A DNA stretch of 64,000 nucleotides. Origin: Alphaproteobacteria bacterium. Lineage in GTDB: Bacteria; Pseudomonadota; Alphaproteobacteria; RF32; CAG-239. The stretch lies in the NCBI GenBank assembly GCA_017635595.1, contig JAGBLF010000006.1, forward strand, positions 19,104 through 83,103, in the 5' to 3' direction. The translations under genes and the position numbers were made by a program. The notes beneath the pieces are model-generated. The model was not told where the DNA came from and did no database searches. It saw only the letters and a list, made by a program, of their open reading frames with translations. Positions 28,201 through 36,031 of this stretch are shown here, piece by piece. How positions within the stretch are numbered: position 1 is the stretch's first letter; each line of letters opens with the position of its first letter.

Positions 28201-29563
28201 TATGACCTATATTATAGACAGCACCGCCCAAAGCCGTATCACGTGCACTGGCATAGTTTTCGGAAAATGTTCGCGTACCGCCATCATCAGCCATCAGCAA
28301 TTTACCGCCGTTATAAATGGCACCGCCGATGGCTTTACCGCCGGTTAAGCCATCATATTCATGATCAGCCAGCTCTGTTGAAGATACATAGTTAGACGCA
28401 AATTCAGAGGTACCGCTTAAATTATATTCCGGTATAATATTCTGTTGATCCAACACATACGTATCAGCATTGAATATAGCACCGCCCATAGCGTACTTAC
28501 CGATTGCATAGTTGCTTGTAAAATTATCGCCGGCCGCATTATACTTTCCGCCATTATACAAAGCACCGCCGCTGGCGTATTTGGTTAAACCGCCGTTACC
28601 CGTTGCGGCGTATTCATCACTGTTTTTCCATGTAGTCATCAAACTTTGGTCGATTGAACCGGTTGTGCCTAAAATATATGTTTTAACCACATTATCTGCA
28701 TTATAAAAATCTTCGTTACCGACATGGTTTCCCGTAAAAGTATTGCCGCTTGAATTAATAACGCCGATGTGCGCGGCTGTACCGACACCGCCCGGACCTA
28801 ATCCGGTAAACGCATCATTGTAGATTGCACCGCCGGAAGCCTGAATAAAATTCATGGCAAAGTTGCCGGTAAATGTACTGCCGGTGATGGTATTATTGGT
28901 TATATCCGGTAAAATCTGCGAAATAATCGGCACCGGATCTTCATAAGAACTGATGTTAAAAATAGCTCCGCCAACTGATAAACTGTCGGCACCGGCATAG
29001 GCAAAATCGGTAGCACTGTTATTGCTGAAAGTCGCATTTGTAACAATCATTAAGCTGTCTAAAGCTACATTACCGCCTTCTTCTTGTTTTGCATTATGAT
29101 TTTGAATCGCGCCGCCGCCGAAAGTAATATCTGTAGCGCCGGCATTATGCTTATTAGATATTACAGTATCACTGGCAGGTGATGGTATTCCGCCGTTTTT
29201 TTGGTAGCCGACACCTATAATACCTTTATTGGTTACCCAATATTTATACCCGCTGCCATACGTACCTCCGGCCTCGTCACGTGACACGAGTTCTTGTGTC
29301 ATATCCCCGTGTATTAAAATACCCTGCAGTGTCGGTGATGCGGCTTGGGCATCAATATCCGTTCCCATTTCGCCTTGCAATTTTGCAGACACGGCAGCAT
29401 CCGTGCTGTCATAAATCTTATTGATATCATAGTCGGTCGCATTGGCGGCATTGACTGACACAAAGCATCCTGCGGCACACATATTCAAAATAAGGCATTT
29501 TTTTAATACGCTGCGATATTGTGCGGTTAAAAGACCTATTCCGGTACGACTGAGCTTAAGCAT
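25226..29563 (-). CDS. Type V autotransporter with Pmp-like GGAIYN repeats
   Basis: 1445 residues. An extended signal peptide (about 1-40, ending VNAANA) leads to a long passenger (about 45-1120) with some fifteen GGA[ILVF][YF]N repeats and scattered TFxxN motifs, a right-handed beta-helix pattern like chlamydial polymorphic membrane proteins. A proline-rich hinge (PVPPEPDYLDPED, near 1150) and a Cys-rich stretch (CNCYADNCRYHECRY) follow. The last 260 residues form the autotransporter beta barrel ending in aromatic VRIVW. It is likely a surface adhesin or structural coat; binding partner unknown. Transcribed alone, leftward, ending at the shared terminator. Cysteines next to a barrel are uncommon in this family. 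Confidence 0.9.
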   Translation of the reverse strand: MLKLSRTGIGLLTAQYRSVLKKCLILNMCAAGCFVSVNAANATDYDINKIYDSTDAAVSAKLQGEMGTDIDAQAASPTLQGILIHGDMTQELVSRDEAGGTYGSGYKYWVTNKGIIGVGYQKNGGIPSPASDTVISNKHNAGATDITFGGGAIQNHNAKQEEGGNVALDSLMIVTNATFSNNSATDFAYAGADSLSVGGAIFNISSYEDPVPIISQILPDITNNTITGSTFTGNFAMNFIQASGGAIYNDAFTGLGPGGVGTAAHIGVINSSGNTFTGNHVGNEDFYNADNVVKTYILGTTGSIDQSLMTTWKNSDEYAATGNGGLTKYASGGALYNGGKYNAAGDNFTSNYAIGKYAMGGAIFNADTYVLDQQNIIPEYNLSGTSEFASNYVSSTELADHEYDGLTGGKAIGGAIYNGGKLLMADDGGTRTFSENYASARDTALGGAVYNIGHMEIYDATFTNNSARWKNVSDTTFTGGGALASVIDNADYSTTVYDSTFTGNVVNAISSGLGGAIYNHNNLAETKIIDSSLTNNAIEVTEIAGRTIHAFGGAVYNDGEANKISRFTLQAQTADVNVSNNGINVTTSASGSIKEYYGGAFFNGNYGQMTIESVGADKTLSIMNNHADDGGAIYNKADGSSVTVSGVSYSTYLLINGVSGNIEIANNQASNNGGALYNNTWNNGLIGTATISATNGSSVSFASNKAVNGNGGAIYNINGSDIEFRLGNGTIAISSNSANVNGGGIFNEGSTIEISNAGTMGSGDVAALNIRNNTAQRGAGIYNVAKSGAEGFISGNLSGNTTIMFDGNTASAGTGGAIYNDSTSGISLNLRDTAKIVFNTTSDDVYNEGNITITGDSSAPNVPSDSAMQTAAINTEATQVVLNSTFGGTGNYNISNTQLNLGTTGYIDEDPVMNLSNNVVNMASNSHIYLTSADTLNNNNFDLATDAMLRYTDTVTTDNSFYLANTIKNAGTVAYAAAEGDTDIRIAHAVVNSGVVSAADGLLTNVHIDTLTSKEGNEIIVNLDNPNLKADVLTIDHRIYNETDTPTNITFVDMNNAAIGDVTLGEEDRIYFAQTQLDQDLSQYGFSVNAQNTDYEIKVGYEENGSIYDWFLYREAAPVPPEPDYLDPEDLAYIDLPRSAVEQTRGIIFDVTRTNRGQCNCYADNCRYHECRYESSPDKYRLWARPSYRSGTFDKPVETDFKLKGIEFGLDYQPTHSDMIGIFGSYRDGKYENDGGKEGKKFYSPYGGSELTLKSMLGGLYYRKYYGNLYFLGAGYFGKIKADMKADNKVKASTDGINIGAQAELGYDIRTSKRSLLTPSIRATYDHIKFDDVDDSNGKKAEFGTINDVELEAALKFEYQFNNEYELPTTGYIKPSVIQTIENGGKVEIDGVEYDDTLDNETLGRIEVGADAEIIEHFSLGAFGNYTFGSDYKAWGVGGNVRIVW

Positions 29564-29664
29564 AACATTTCTCCTTATAATCTAGAGTTAACATACAGAG
29601 AAAGTGTTAATATTTTGATAACATGCCGTAAAAACTTACAAAATTTCGCGAATTTTTGGAGTTA

Positions 29665-30723
29665 TCATTCCGGCAAATAGACTGTCAAATTAAATACATT
29701 TTCCAAAAAGAATAAGCTGATAAAACAAATAATCATCGCCATAACCGGTGCCATTCCCCAACCGACAACGATTTTACGGACAATGGTCCAATTAATACCG
29801 CGGCCGCCTTTAATAAGACCGATACCTAAAATTGCACCGATCACGGCTTGAGTGCTTGATACCGGAACCATCGGCAGCGTCGGCAACGGAGAAGTTTCAA
29901 GCCAGTTATGCAATGTTACCGATGAAAACAGCAGCAAAACAACAGATTGAGACATAACGACGATTAAGGCAACCATCGGCGACATTTTCATTAAATTATT
30001 GCCGACCGTCATAATAACTTTTTTGGAATATGTCAAAATCCCGACACCGATAGCAATGGAACCGAGTAAAAATAAAACCTGCTCCGGACCGAGTGTCAAA
30101 ACTTTACCTAAATGCAACGGCTTAAACGGGCATGATTCCACAAACACGCCGACAACATTGGCGATATTGTTAGCACCCAAAGCATAAGCACCTATAGCCG
30201 CAGTAACAACTAAACCGATACGTGTCAGCTGATCTTGTGTCAGCAGATGCACGCTTGAGCATTTAAGCAACTTTTTTAAGCCTAAATACAATATAACGGC
30301 GATAATACCGGATATTAACGGACAGGTAATCCATGTGGCGACAATTTCGGTCAGCGTGCTGTAATCGGTGTCACGGCCGGCATAAAGGTTCCATCCGATA
30401 ATCGAGCCGACAATAGCTTGCGAAGTTGATACCGTTACGCCCATTCTGAGCACCAAATAAACAGCCAATGCCGCCGACAGTGCTACCATAAATGAGCCGG
30501 CCAGTGCATTTACGGCACCTAAATTTCCAAGTGTTTCGCTGGCACCGGCACCGCCGAATACCGCGCCTAATATAACAAACACCGAAGCTATGACGGCTAT
30601 GGTCGTAAAGCGCACCATCTTAGAACCAACAGCCGTTCCGAAAATATTCGAAGCATCATTGGCACCTAATGACCACCCCAAAAACAAGCCGCTGCTCAAA
30701 AAAAACAAGTAACTTAAATCCAT
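29665..30723 (-). CDS. PiT-family inorganic phosphate transporter
   Basis: 352 residues with about ten hydrophobic segments. The PiT signatures are GANDASNIFGTAVGS near the N-terminus and its internal repeat GANNIANVVGVF near residue 185, reflecting the inverted two-repeat fold. It takes up phosphate (or metal-phosphate) using the cation gradient at the inner membrane. Its ATG overlaps the stop of the DUF47 gene at 30723, so the two are translationally coupled. That pairing is common and suggests regulation of the transporter by the PhoU-like protein. Confidence 0.93.
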   Translation of the reverse strand: MDLSYLFFLSSGLFLGWSLGANDASNIFGTAVGSKMVRFTTIAVIASVFVILGAVFGGAGASETLGNLGAVNALAGSFMVALSAALAVYLVLRMGVTVSTSQAIVGSIIGWNLYAGRDTDYSTLTEIVATWITCPLISGIIAVILYLGLKKLLKCSSVHLLTQDQLTRIGLVVTAAIGAYALGANNIANVVGVFVESCPFKPLHLGKVLTLGPEQVLFLLGSIAIGVGILTYSKKVIMTVGNNLMKMSPMVALIVVMSQSVVLLLFSSVTLHNWLETSPLPTLPMVPVSSTQAVIGAILGIGLIKGGRGINWTIVRKIVVGWGMAPVMAMIICFISLFFLENVFNLTVYLPE

Positions 30724-31382
30724 CAGATATCTCTTTTGATTGTAAATATAAGCACGGCATCGATGCAGTCTTCCGCCTTATCGGCAATATCGGCCACATC
30801 CCCGACTAAAGTGTTCAGTTGGATTTTATGTGCCAATTCCATATCCGAATCAAAAACATCTTGCTTTAGGCTGGCCCATGTTTTATCGCTTTCGTGTTCC
30901 AACAGATATACTTTTTTGGAATAATCGCGCACTGTGGCAAAGTCGCGAAAAAAAGCCCGTGAGGCAATAGCCATATTCTCGGCACATTCGGAAACCTGCT
31001 TAACAAGCGTTTTAAACTTAGGCTGAAACTTTTCCGGAAGATCCGGCTGCTCGATATAAAATTTATGCGCAACTTCATCAAATTCATTAATAACTTTATC
31101 GATATTTTCAACCATTTGTAAAACATCGGCACGTAAATCTGGAATAAGATTATGTATATAAAGACCACTTTCGATTTCGCGGCGCAAATCATCGGCCTGC
31201 GCTTCGATATCTTTGATTTTTTTACTGATACGGCGATAGTTTTGACTGCGTTTTTCTTTCAAAAAAGTATCAATGGCTTCCTGAAAATACATAGAGCATT
31301 CGATAACTTTATCGTGCATTTCATCAATTTTTTGTTCCAAATCGCGTGTTGCCGAAAACATAGATAGTTTTATATTAAACAT
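30723..31382 (-). CDS. PhoU-like DUF47 family protein
   Basis: 219 residues, all helical, no membrane segment. It matches the DUF47 (TIGR00153) family, distant relatives of PhoU: an N-terminal helix with FSATRDLEQKIDEMHDKVIEC, a conserved DEF/HKF helix (INEFDEVAHKF) and acidic helix ends (ADKAEDCIDAV) that bind metal in relatives. It is the upstream partner of the PiT transporter and probably modulates it; this is inferred from the pairing. The open frame begins at the ATG at 31382. Confidence 0.88.
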   Translation of the reverse strand: MFNIKLSMFSATRDLEQKIDEMHDKVIECSMYFQEAIDTFLKEKRSQNYRRISKKIKDIEAQADDLRREIESGLYIHNLIPDLRADVLQMVENIDKVINEFDEVAHKFYIEQPDLPEKFQPKFKTLVKQVSECAENMAIASRAFFRDFATVRDYSKKVYLLEHESDKTWASLKQDVFDSDMELAHKIQLNTLVGDVADIADKAEDCIDAVLIFTIKRDI

Positions 31383-31485
31383 AGGTTCCTCTCAGATTAA
31401 TTTGTTTTGTTTTAACGATAAAACTCAAAAATGTCCACTGTTATTTAAATTTTGCGTAAATTTGTTACAAATACTCATTTATTTC

Positions 31486-31514
31486 TTGCATTTTAAAATA
31501 AACAGAACTACATT
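31486..31514 (+). promoter_or_regulatory. Sigma-70 type promoter for the DsbA-like gene
   Basis: TTGCAT at 31486-31491, 17-base spacer, TACATT at 31509-31514. It lies about 42 bases before the chosen start at 31556 in an AT-rich divergent region. Confidence 0.6.
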
Positions 31515-31555
31515 GTTTTCGTGTTTAAACATCAATCAGAATGGGGAAATATATT

Positions 31556-32257
31556 ATGAAAGGTTTTTCAATTTTATTATCAACAGTTGCTATTATTATA
31601 GCTTCTGTATCTTTAGTTATGTCTACAAAGACAAGTGGCGGTAAAGGTTCTGTTGAAGCCGCATTAAAAGAAAATCCGAAAATGGTAATGGATGCCATTC
31701 AAGCATTCCAAGATCAGCAACGTATTGCTCAAGAGCAAGCTGCTGCCGAATCTTTGAAAAAAATGTCTGATGATAAAAACGGCATTTTTGTTGGTCCGGA
31801 AAAAGCTGCCGTTACCGTTGTTGAATTCTTCGATTTCTCTTGCGGTTACTGCAAAAGATTGGCTCCGGCAGTTGAAAAAGTTATTGCCGATAACCCTGAT
31901 GTAAAATTTGTATTTAAACCGGTTTCTTTCGTTTCACCGGTTTCTCCTTATCAGGCTAAAGCCAGTGTTGCAGCTTTCAAACAAGGAAAATTTGCTGAAT
32001 TTTATAAAGGTGTTATGGAATATAACGGAAGAATGACAGAAGCTTCTGTTGATGAAATTGCTACCTCTATCGGTTTAGATATGGATAAATACAAAAAAGA
32101 TTTGAATTCTGAAGAAGTTTCAAGTCTTTTGGCAGAAGTTTCTTCTTTATCTCATAATATCGGAATAACAGGTGTTCCTGCTTTATACGTAAACGGCAAA
32201 CAAGCAGCTGCTTACTCCGCAGAAGAAATTCAAAATGTTATTAATGCCGCAAAATAA
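31556..32257 (+). CDS. DsbA-family periplasmic thiol-disulfide oxidoreductase
   Basis: 233 residues from the ATG at 31556 (GGGGA about ten bases upstream); the earlier ATG at 31541 lacks a ribosome site. An N-terminal signal anchor (about 4-22) is followed by a helical lead-in and a thioredoxin fold. The active site is CGYC at 96-99 in FFDFSCGYCKR and the cis-proline is in TGVPAL. The lead-in before the fold is typical of the Com1/ScsC-like group common in Alphaproteobacteria. It would form or shuffle disulfides in exported proteins, for example the Cys-rich pilins in this window. Codon use is AT-biased, consistent with high expression. Followed by a strong terminator. Confidence 0.9.
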   Translation: MKGFSILLSTVAIIIASVSLVMSTKTSGGKGSVEAALKENPKMVMDAIQAFQDQQRIAQEQAAAESLKKMSDDKNGIFVGPEKAAVTVVEFFDFSCGYCKRLAPAVEKVIADNPDVKFVFKPVSFVSPVSPYQAKASVAAFKQGKFAEFYKGVMEYNGRMTEASVDEIATSIGLDMDKYKKDLNSEEVSSLLAEVSSLSHNIGITGVPALYVNGKQAAAYSAEEIQNVINAAK

Positions 32258-32278
32258 TTTATTTTATGGTAAGAACAA

Positions 32279-32309
32279 AAAACAACCCTTTGACGGGTTG
32301 TTTTTTTGT
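32279..32309 (+). terminator. Intrinsic terminator after the DsbA-like gene
   Basis: AACAACCC (32281-32288) pairs with GGGTTGTT (32295-32302) and is followed by a run of T. Confidence 0.9.
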
Positions 32310-32404
32310 TCACCTTTCTTTTATACCATAACTTATAACTAATATTTGACATCTTAAATCATTTGGTATAACTGTTATATTGATATTAATTATGGATTGA
32401 CATC

Positions 32405-33367
32405 ATGGCTGATCAATTAAATTGTGCTGTATCCGTTATTATACCTGTCTACAACGTTGCAAAGATTTTGCCGCGGTGCTTAGACAGTGTTATAAAGCAG
32501 ACTTTGCAAAACATTGAAATAATATGCATCAACGACGGCAGTCCCGACGATTGTGCCAAAATTTTGCAAGATTATGCGCAAAAAGATCAGCGTATCAAAG
32601 TCATAAGCCAAGAAAACAAAGGGTTGTCTGCCACCCGAAATCTGGGTTTGAACATAGCCACCGGAGAATATATCTTTTTTGTAGATTCAGATGACTATTT
32701 ACATCCGCAGGCCTTGGAAATTTTTTATCAAACCGCCATAAAATCACAGGCCCCCGTTGTGGTATCCAAAAGCTATTATAAACTCGGCAAAGATGCCGTT
32801 TCGTCAGCCCTTTTTAACACCAACAATATTTCGTATTCCGTATGCCGAACTCCTCTGCGCGGCTTATACCGCCACCGTCTGATTTCGGCCGTTGCATGGA
32901 ATAAATTATACAAGGCCTCCGCTTTAAAGGACTTCCGTTTTATCGAAGGTATATATTTTGAAGATTGGCCTTTTACTGCCTGTTTTTTCTCAAGTATAGA
33001 TAAATTTGCCCTGATTAATGAGAAATTATACATTTATAATACAGTAACACCATCTATAACACGCAGCCAATTTACCATTAAGAAAATCCATGATTATATT
33101 GTCGGAATTCGCTACGTATATAATTACTTAAATCAAAAACAAATGGGGCAAGCGTGGAAAATCGTTCGCAAAAACAGAATCAATATTTCTTTAAAGATGA
33201 TACTTTCAAAAATCTCAAAAAGTAAAGAAAATCGTGACGAGTTGGAACGTTATTTTAAAGCCGAATACACCAAATTAGCCCATGAGCATTTAATTTACTT
33301 CAGTGATTTGACATTAAAGAGTAAATTCAGATTAATCCGGCTGTTTTGGCATCAACGTCACAACTAA
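32405..33367 (+). CDS. Family 2 glycosyltransferase
   Basis: 320 residues. The N-terminal GT-A domain (about 8-220) has the family opening VSVIIPVYNVAKILPRCLDS, NDGSPDD for the nucleotide sugar, NKGLSATRNLG, and the DXD-type metal site VDSDDY. The C-terminus is basic and helical. It transfers a sugar from an activated donor, probably onto a surface glycan; donor and acceptor cannot be read from sequence. It is transcribed alone, and its end overlaps the end of the convergent membrane-protein gene by 4 bases. A TTGACA at 32348 with TATAAC after 15 bases may be its promoter. Confidence 0.9.
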   Translation: MADQLNCAVSVIIPVYNVAKILPRCLDSVIKQTLQNIEIICINDGSPDDCAKILQDYAQKDQRIKVISQENKGLSATRNLGLNIATGEYIFFVDSDDYLHPQALEIFYQTAIKSQAPVVVSKSYYKLGKDAVSSALFNTNNISYSVCRTPLRGLYRHRLISAVAWNKLYKASALKDFRFIEGIYFEDWPFTACFFSSIDKFALINEKLYIYNTVTPSITRSQFTIKKIHDYIVGIRYVYNYLNQKQMGQAWKIVRKNRINISLKMILSKISKSKENRDELERYFKAEYTKLAHEHLIYFSDLTLKSKFRLIRLFWHQRHN

Positions 33368-34113
33368 TTTTCAATGTAAAAGAAGTCGTAAATCTTAGCA
33401 AATATAATGTTTGTCAACATAAAGGTTATCGTGCCGACAATATGTGACAACCACCCCTGTAAATTGTATGCAGTATCCAGATGATCGGCAATAACTTCCG
33501 GGTATATCAGCATCAGCGAAATTATAAAAAACTGCCAGAAATTGCCACGCGTTTTATCGCCCACCTTACTAAAAGATGCATTACGCCCGCGCAACGAGGC
33601 AATCCATGCCAAATAAGGTCGGCAAACGAGCGCAGGCATCAATAAAGTAAACATTCCGTAAAGAATCAGTTTATAACAAAATGCGCGCGGACTGTCGGAA
33701 ACCGTCAGCACAAGATATTGTTCGTAAAAATCCAAATACAAATCTTTATACCCTAAAAACAAAGGAAGCATCGGTAAAAATACAATAAGCACCGAAACCA
33801 AAGCCAGTAAAATAATCGCTTTTGAAGACGGTGCCAAGCTGCCGATTAATTTTGAAAAATCGACATACGGCCTCAAATGATAGTAGTAGCGAAAGAAAAA
33901 ACACCAAAACATATAATAACACAAAAACCATACCAGACTGAACGGATTGCTGATACCGGACGGAATATTTTTGATAACCAGCATAAATACCATATTCACA
34001 ACAAAAAGACATAAGCAAAATTCGGCATTATACCGAACATAATTGTAACCGGCTTTCAATATGTCTCCGACTTTCATTTTAAGATTTTGCTGTTTCTTAG
34101 TCAATTTAGGCAT
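33364..34113 (-). CDS. Polytopic membrane protein of unknown function
   Basis: 249 residues with about five or six hydrophobic segments (for example near 40-55, 64-80, 98-120, 150-170, 195-215, 225-245) and a basic N-terminus. I recognise no family. It overlaps the response-regulator gene upstream by 8 bases, and that gene follows the porin by 8 bases, so the three form one leftward operon. A role connected to envelope regulation is possible but is only an inference from the operon. Confidence 0.75.
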   Translation of the reverse strand: MPKLTKKQQNLKMKVGDILKAGYNYVRYNAEFCLCLFVVNMVFMLVIKNIPSGISNPFSLVWFLCYYMFWCFFFRYYYHLRPYVDFSKLIGSLAPSSKAIILLALVSVLIVFLPMLPLFLGYKDLYLDFYEQYLVLTVSDSPRAFCYKLILYGMFTLLMPALVCRPYLAWIASLRGRNASFSKVGDKTRGNFWQFFIISLMLIYPEVIADHLDTAYNLQGWLSHIVGTITFMLTNIIFAKIYDFFYIEN

Positions 34114-34723
34114 CTTTATCCGTCTTAAGCTTATAACCGCCTTTATCCGTTATAATCAGGCGACGACCGTTATCCTGTTCCACTTTTTGGCGCAAACGAT
34201 AAATATGTGTTTCAATCGTATGTGTTGTTACATCTTCATTATACTGCCAAACATTTATTTGTAAATCATTTTTACTGACAAATTCCGGCGCTTTTCTATA
34301 AAGATATTTAATAATTCCGACTTCTTTTTCAGTCAGTTTAAAGACATTACCGGAAATTAAATCAATAATTTCGCGTTTATTCGGATATAGGCGATAATCA
34401 TTAAAAGTTAGGCAACCGGCTTCGGAGCCGTCAAGTTTATTATTGGCCGAGCGGACGACATCAAAAAGCCGCATTAACCGCAACGGTTTTTTAAGACAAA
34501 TATTAAGCTCATCTCCGATATCATCACCATCATCAACCAGATATATTATCGGAACCGACGCATAATCGGCGCGGACACTTTGTGCGGACAGCATTTTGCC
34601 GTCATATACAATAACATCGGGCGAATCTGTCACAATTTCGGCACCGCTGACAAATCGGCTTAATTGATTGGCTAAATCATCTTTAAGTTCATTGTTATCC
34701 GAAATAATACTTATTTTAACCAT
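34106..34723 (-). CDS. OmpR-type response regulator, compact receiver, no partner kinase
   Basis: 205 residues. The receiver part (about 1-110) is short: one Asp in the acidic pocket (IISDNNE), the likely phospho-acceptor Asp in VIVYDGK, and the conserved Lys in LKKPLRL, with helix-strand elements shortened relative to the usual 120 residues. The C-terminal winged-helix DNA-binding domain (about 112-200) is typical of OmpR/PhoB, with the recognition helix in THTIETHIYRLRQKV and the wing RLIITDKGGYKL. No histidine kinase is nearby. It lies 8 bases after a porin gene, so it may control that porin or be controlled with it. Confidence 0.87.
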   Translation of the reverse strand: MVKISIISDNNELKDDLANQLSRFVSGAEIVTDSPDVIVYDGKMLSAQSVRADYASVPIIYLVDDGDDIGDELNICLKKPLRLMRLFDVVRSANNKLDGSEAGCLTFNDYRLYPNKREIIDLISGNVFKLTEKEVGIIKYLYRKAPEFVSKNDLQINVWQYNEDVTTHTIETHIYRLRQKVEQDNGRRLIITDKGGYKLKTDKDA

Positions 34724-34731
34724 CGTTTTCT

Positions 34732-35847
34732 CTAAAAATTAAGTTCCAAACCACTGATAACGGCATACCCGCGATTGCCGCCCGTTTCGGATTTAATTCC
34801 CTTATATTCGGCATAAGCCGTCGTCAAATAAATCGCTGCATATTTGCAAAAGGCAAAGCGATTGGCAAATGTGACAATATTATCTTGTGCCGATGTTTTA
34901 TCCGCTTCGGCATGAAAATACGATAAGCCGGTTTTAAAAGGGCCTATTTCATAACTTAAACCGACATTAAAGGCTTGACCGCGGCGATAGCCGTCAAAAT
35001 ACCACGGCATATCATCGGCCTCTTGCAAATTCAACGCATAGTCGTGTGATGAAGTAAAACTTTTGCGATATGAACCGCCCAAAGTCCAGCCTTTGCGGTA
35101 CAGGCTCAATCCGGCCGATACTTCCTGATTATTTTTACGATTGTAGGCATAACCGAGCGAACTTTCGATTTCAACATAATCCAAATCCAAATCGTTATAC
35201 AGTCCGACGGCATAAGACGAACGATTATCGTAGCGGCTGTGTTTATTGATAAGACCGGCTTTGGTATAACTGTCCGGTGTGTAAGAAAAGGCTATTTTCG
35301 TTGCATAAAATTCCGGCGAAACATAACTGATTTTAGGCGCATCGGCATCGGTATTCAAATATGTCGAATTCAGGGTTCTGTATGAAGCCGTGCGGCTATG
35401 GCGCTGCCAATTCGGATTAGCTATAAAATCGGTTATCGGTGAATTATTTACCCTGAAAGCACCGACAACAGGTGCACCGACAGCCATTTGATATGCCGCA
35501 TTATAAATTTGACCGGCACTCAATTCGCCGTATGCGGTTTCAACGGATGCATAAATATTTTCGCCCCATTCACCTTGATTGTAATCCTCAACTTCTTTAC
35601 CATCGGCAATTTGTCCGTCAATACCCAATGTTACTGCCGTATCATCATCAAAGCGGTAACCGACGGAAGTTGTGATTTCAGCACTGACCGGCGTATGATT
35701 ATGCTTATAGGCTTGGCGGTACTTGTCGGCATATTCGCTGTATCCGTAAAAACCGTTTACCGTCAAGCCATAGTTATATTCAACCTCTCCGGCCAATGCG
35801 GAAGAAGCGACACCCGATAAAATTAATGCTGTAAGATACTTTTTCAT
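34732..35847 (-). CDS. Outer-membrane porin-like beta barrel
   Basis: 371 residues. A clear signal peptide (1-19, SSALAGEVEYNYG) is followed by alternating amphipathic strands rich in Tyr, Gly and Asn, and a C-terminal phenylalanine (GLELNF), the signal for the BAM machinery. The layout resembles general Gram-negative porins (Porin_4 type), for example the strand FDDDTAVTLGIDGQ and the loop region GAPVVGAF. It would form a diffusion channel. It is the first gene of an operon with a response regulator and a membrane protein. Confidence 0.85.
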   Translation of the reverse strand: MKKYLTALILSGVASSALAGEVEYNYGLTVNGFYGYSEYADKYRQAYKHNHTPVSAEITTSVGYRFDDDTAVTLGIDGQIADGKEVEDYNQGEWGENIYASVETAYGELSAGQIYNAAYQMAVGAPVVGAFRVNNSPITDFIANPNWQRHSRTASYRTLNSTYLNTDADAPKISYVSPEFYATKIAFSYTPDSYTKAGLINKHSRYDNRSSYAVGLYNDLDLDYVEIESSLGYAYNRKNNQEVSAGLSLYRKGWTLGGSYRKSFTSSHDYALNLQEADDMPWYFDGYRRGQAFNVGLSYEIGPFKTGLSYFHAEADKTSAQDNIVTFANRFAFCKYAAIYLTTAYAEYKGIKSETGGNRGYAVISGLELNF

Positions 35848-35957
35848 GATTTTCCCTAACCTTTTAAGTTAATTTATGAAGTACGAGCGTTTCTGTCAAT
35901 ATAAATTCGTCTTAAACACCTTTTAAATTAAGCCTGTTTATAAAATTATAAATAGTG

Positions 35958-35986
35958 CTTTTACATTTTGTTTTATTATATATAAT
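35958..35986 (+). promoter_or_regulatory. Probable sigma-70 promoter for gpmI
   Basis: A perfect TATAAT at 35981-35986 with a weak -35 (CTTTTA, 35958-35963) at 17 bases. It lies 45 bases before the gpmI start in the divergent region with the porin gene. Confidence 0.5.
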
Positions 35987-36031
35987 GATGTCAGTTTAAA
36001 TTGTTTTGCAAAAGAATCGAAAGGAAAAATA

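Noticed and set aside
31541..31555. Upstream ATG for the DsbA-like gene
   Set aside because: No ribosome site before 31541; the ATG at 31556 has GGGGA and begins a normal signal sequence.
32348..32374. TTGACA with TATAAC as a firm promoter for the GT2 gene
   Set aside because: The spacer is 15 bases, shorter than normal, so it is mentioned but not listed as a feature.
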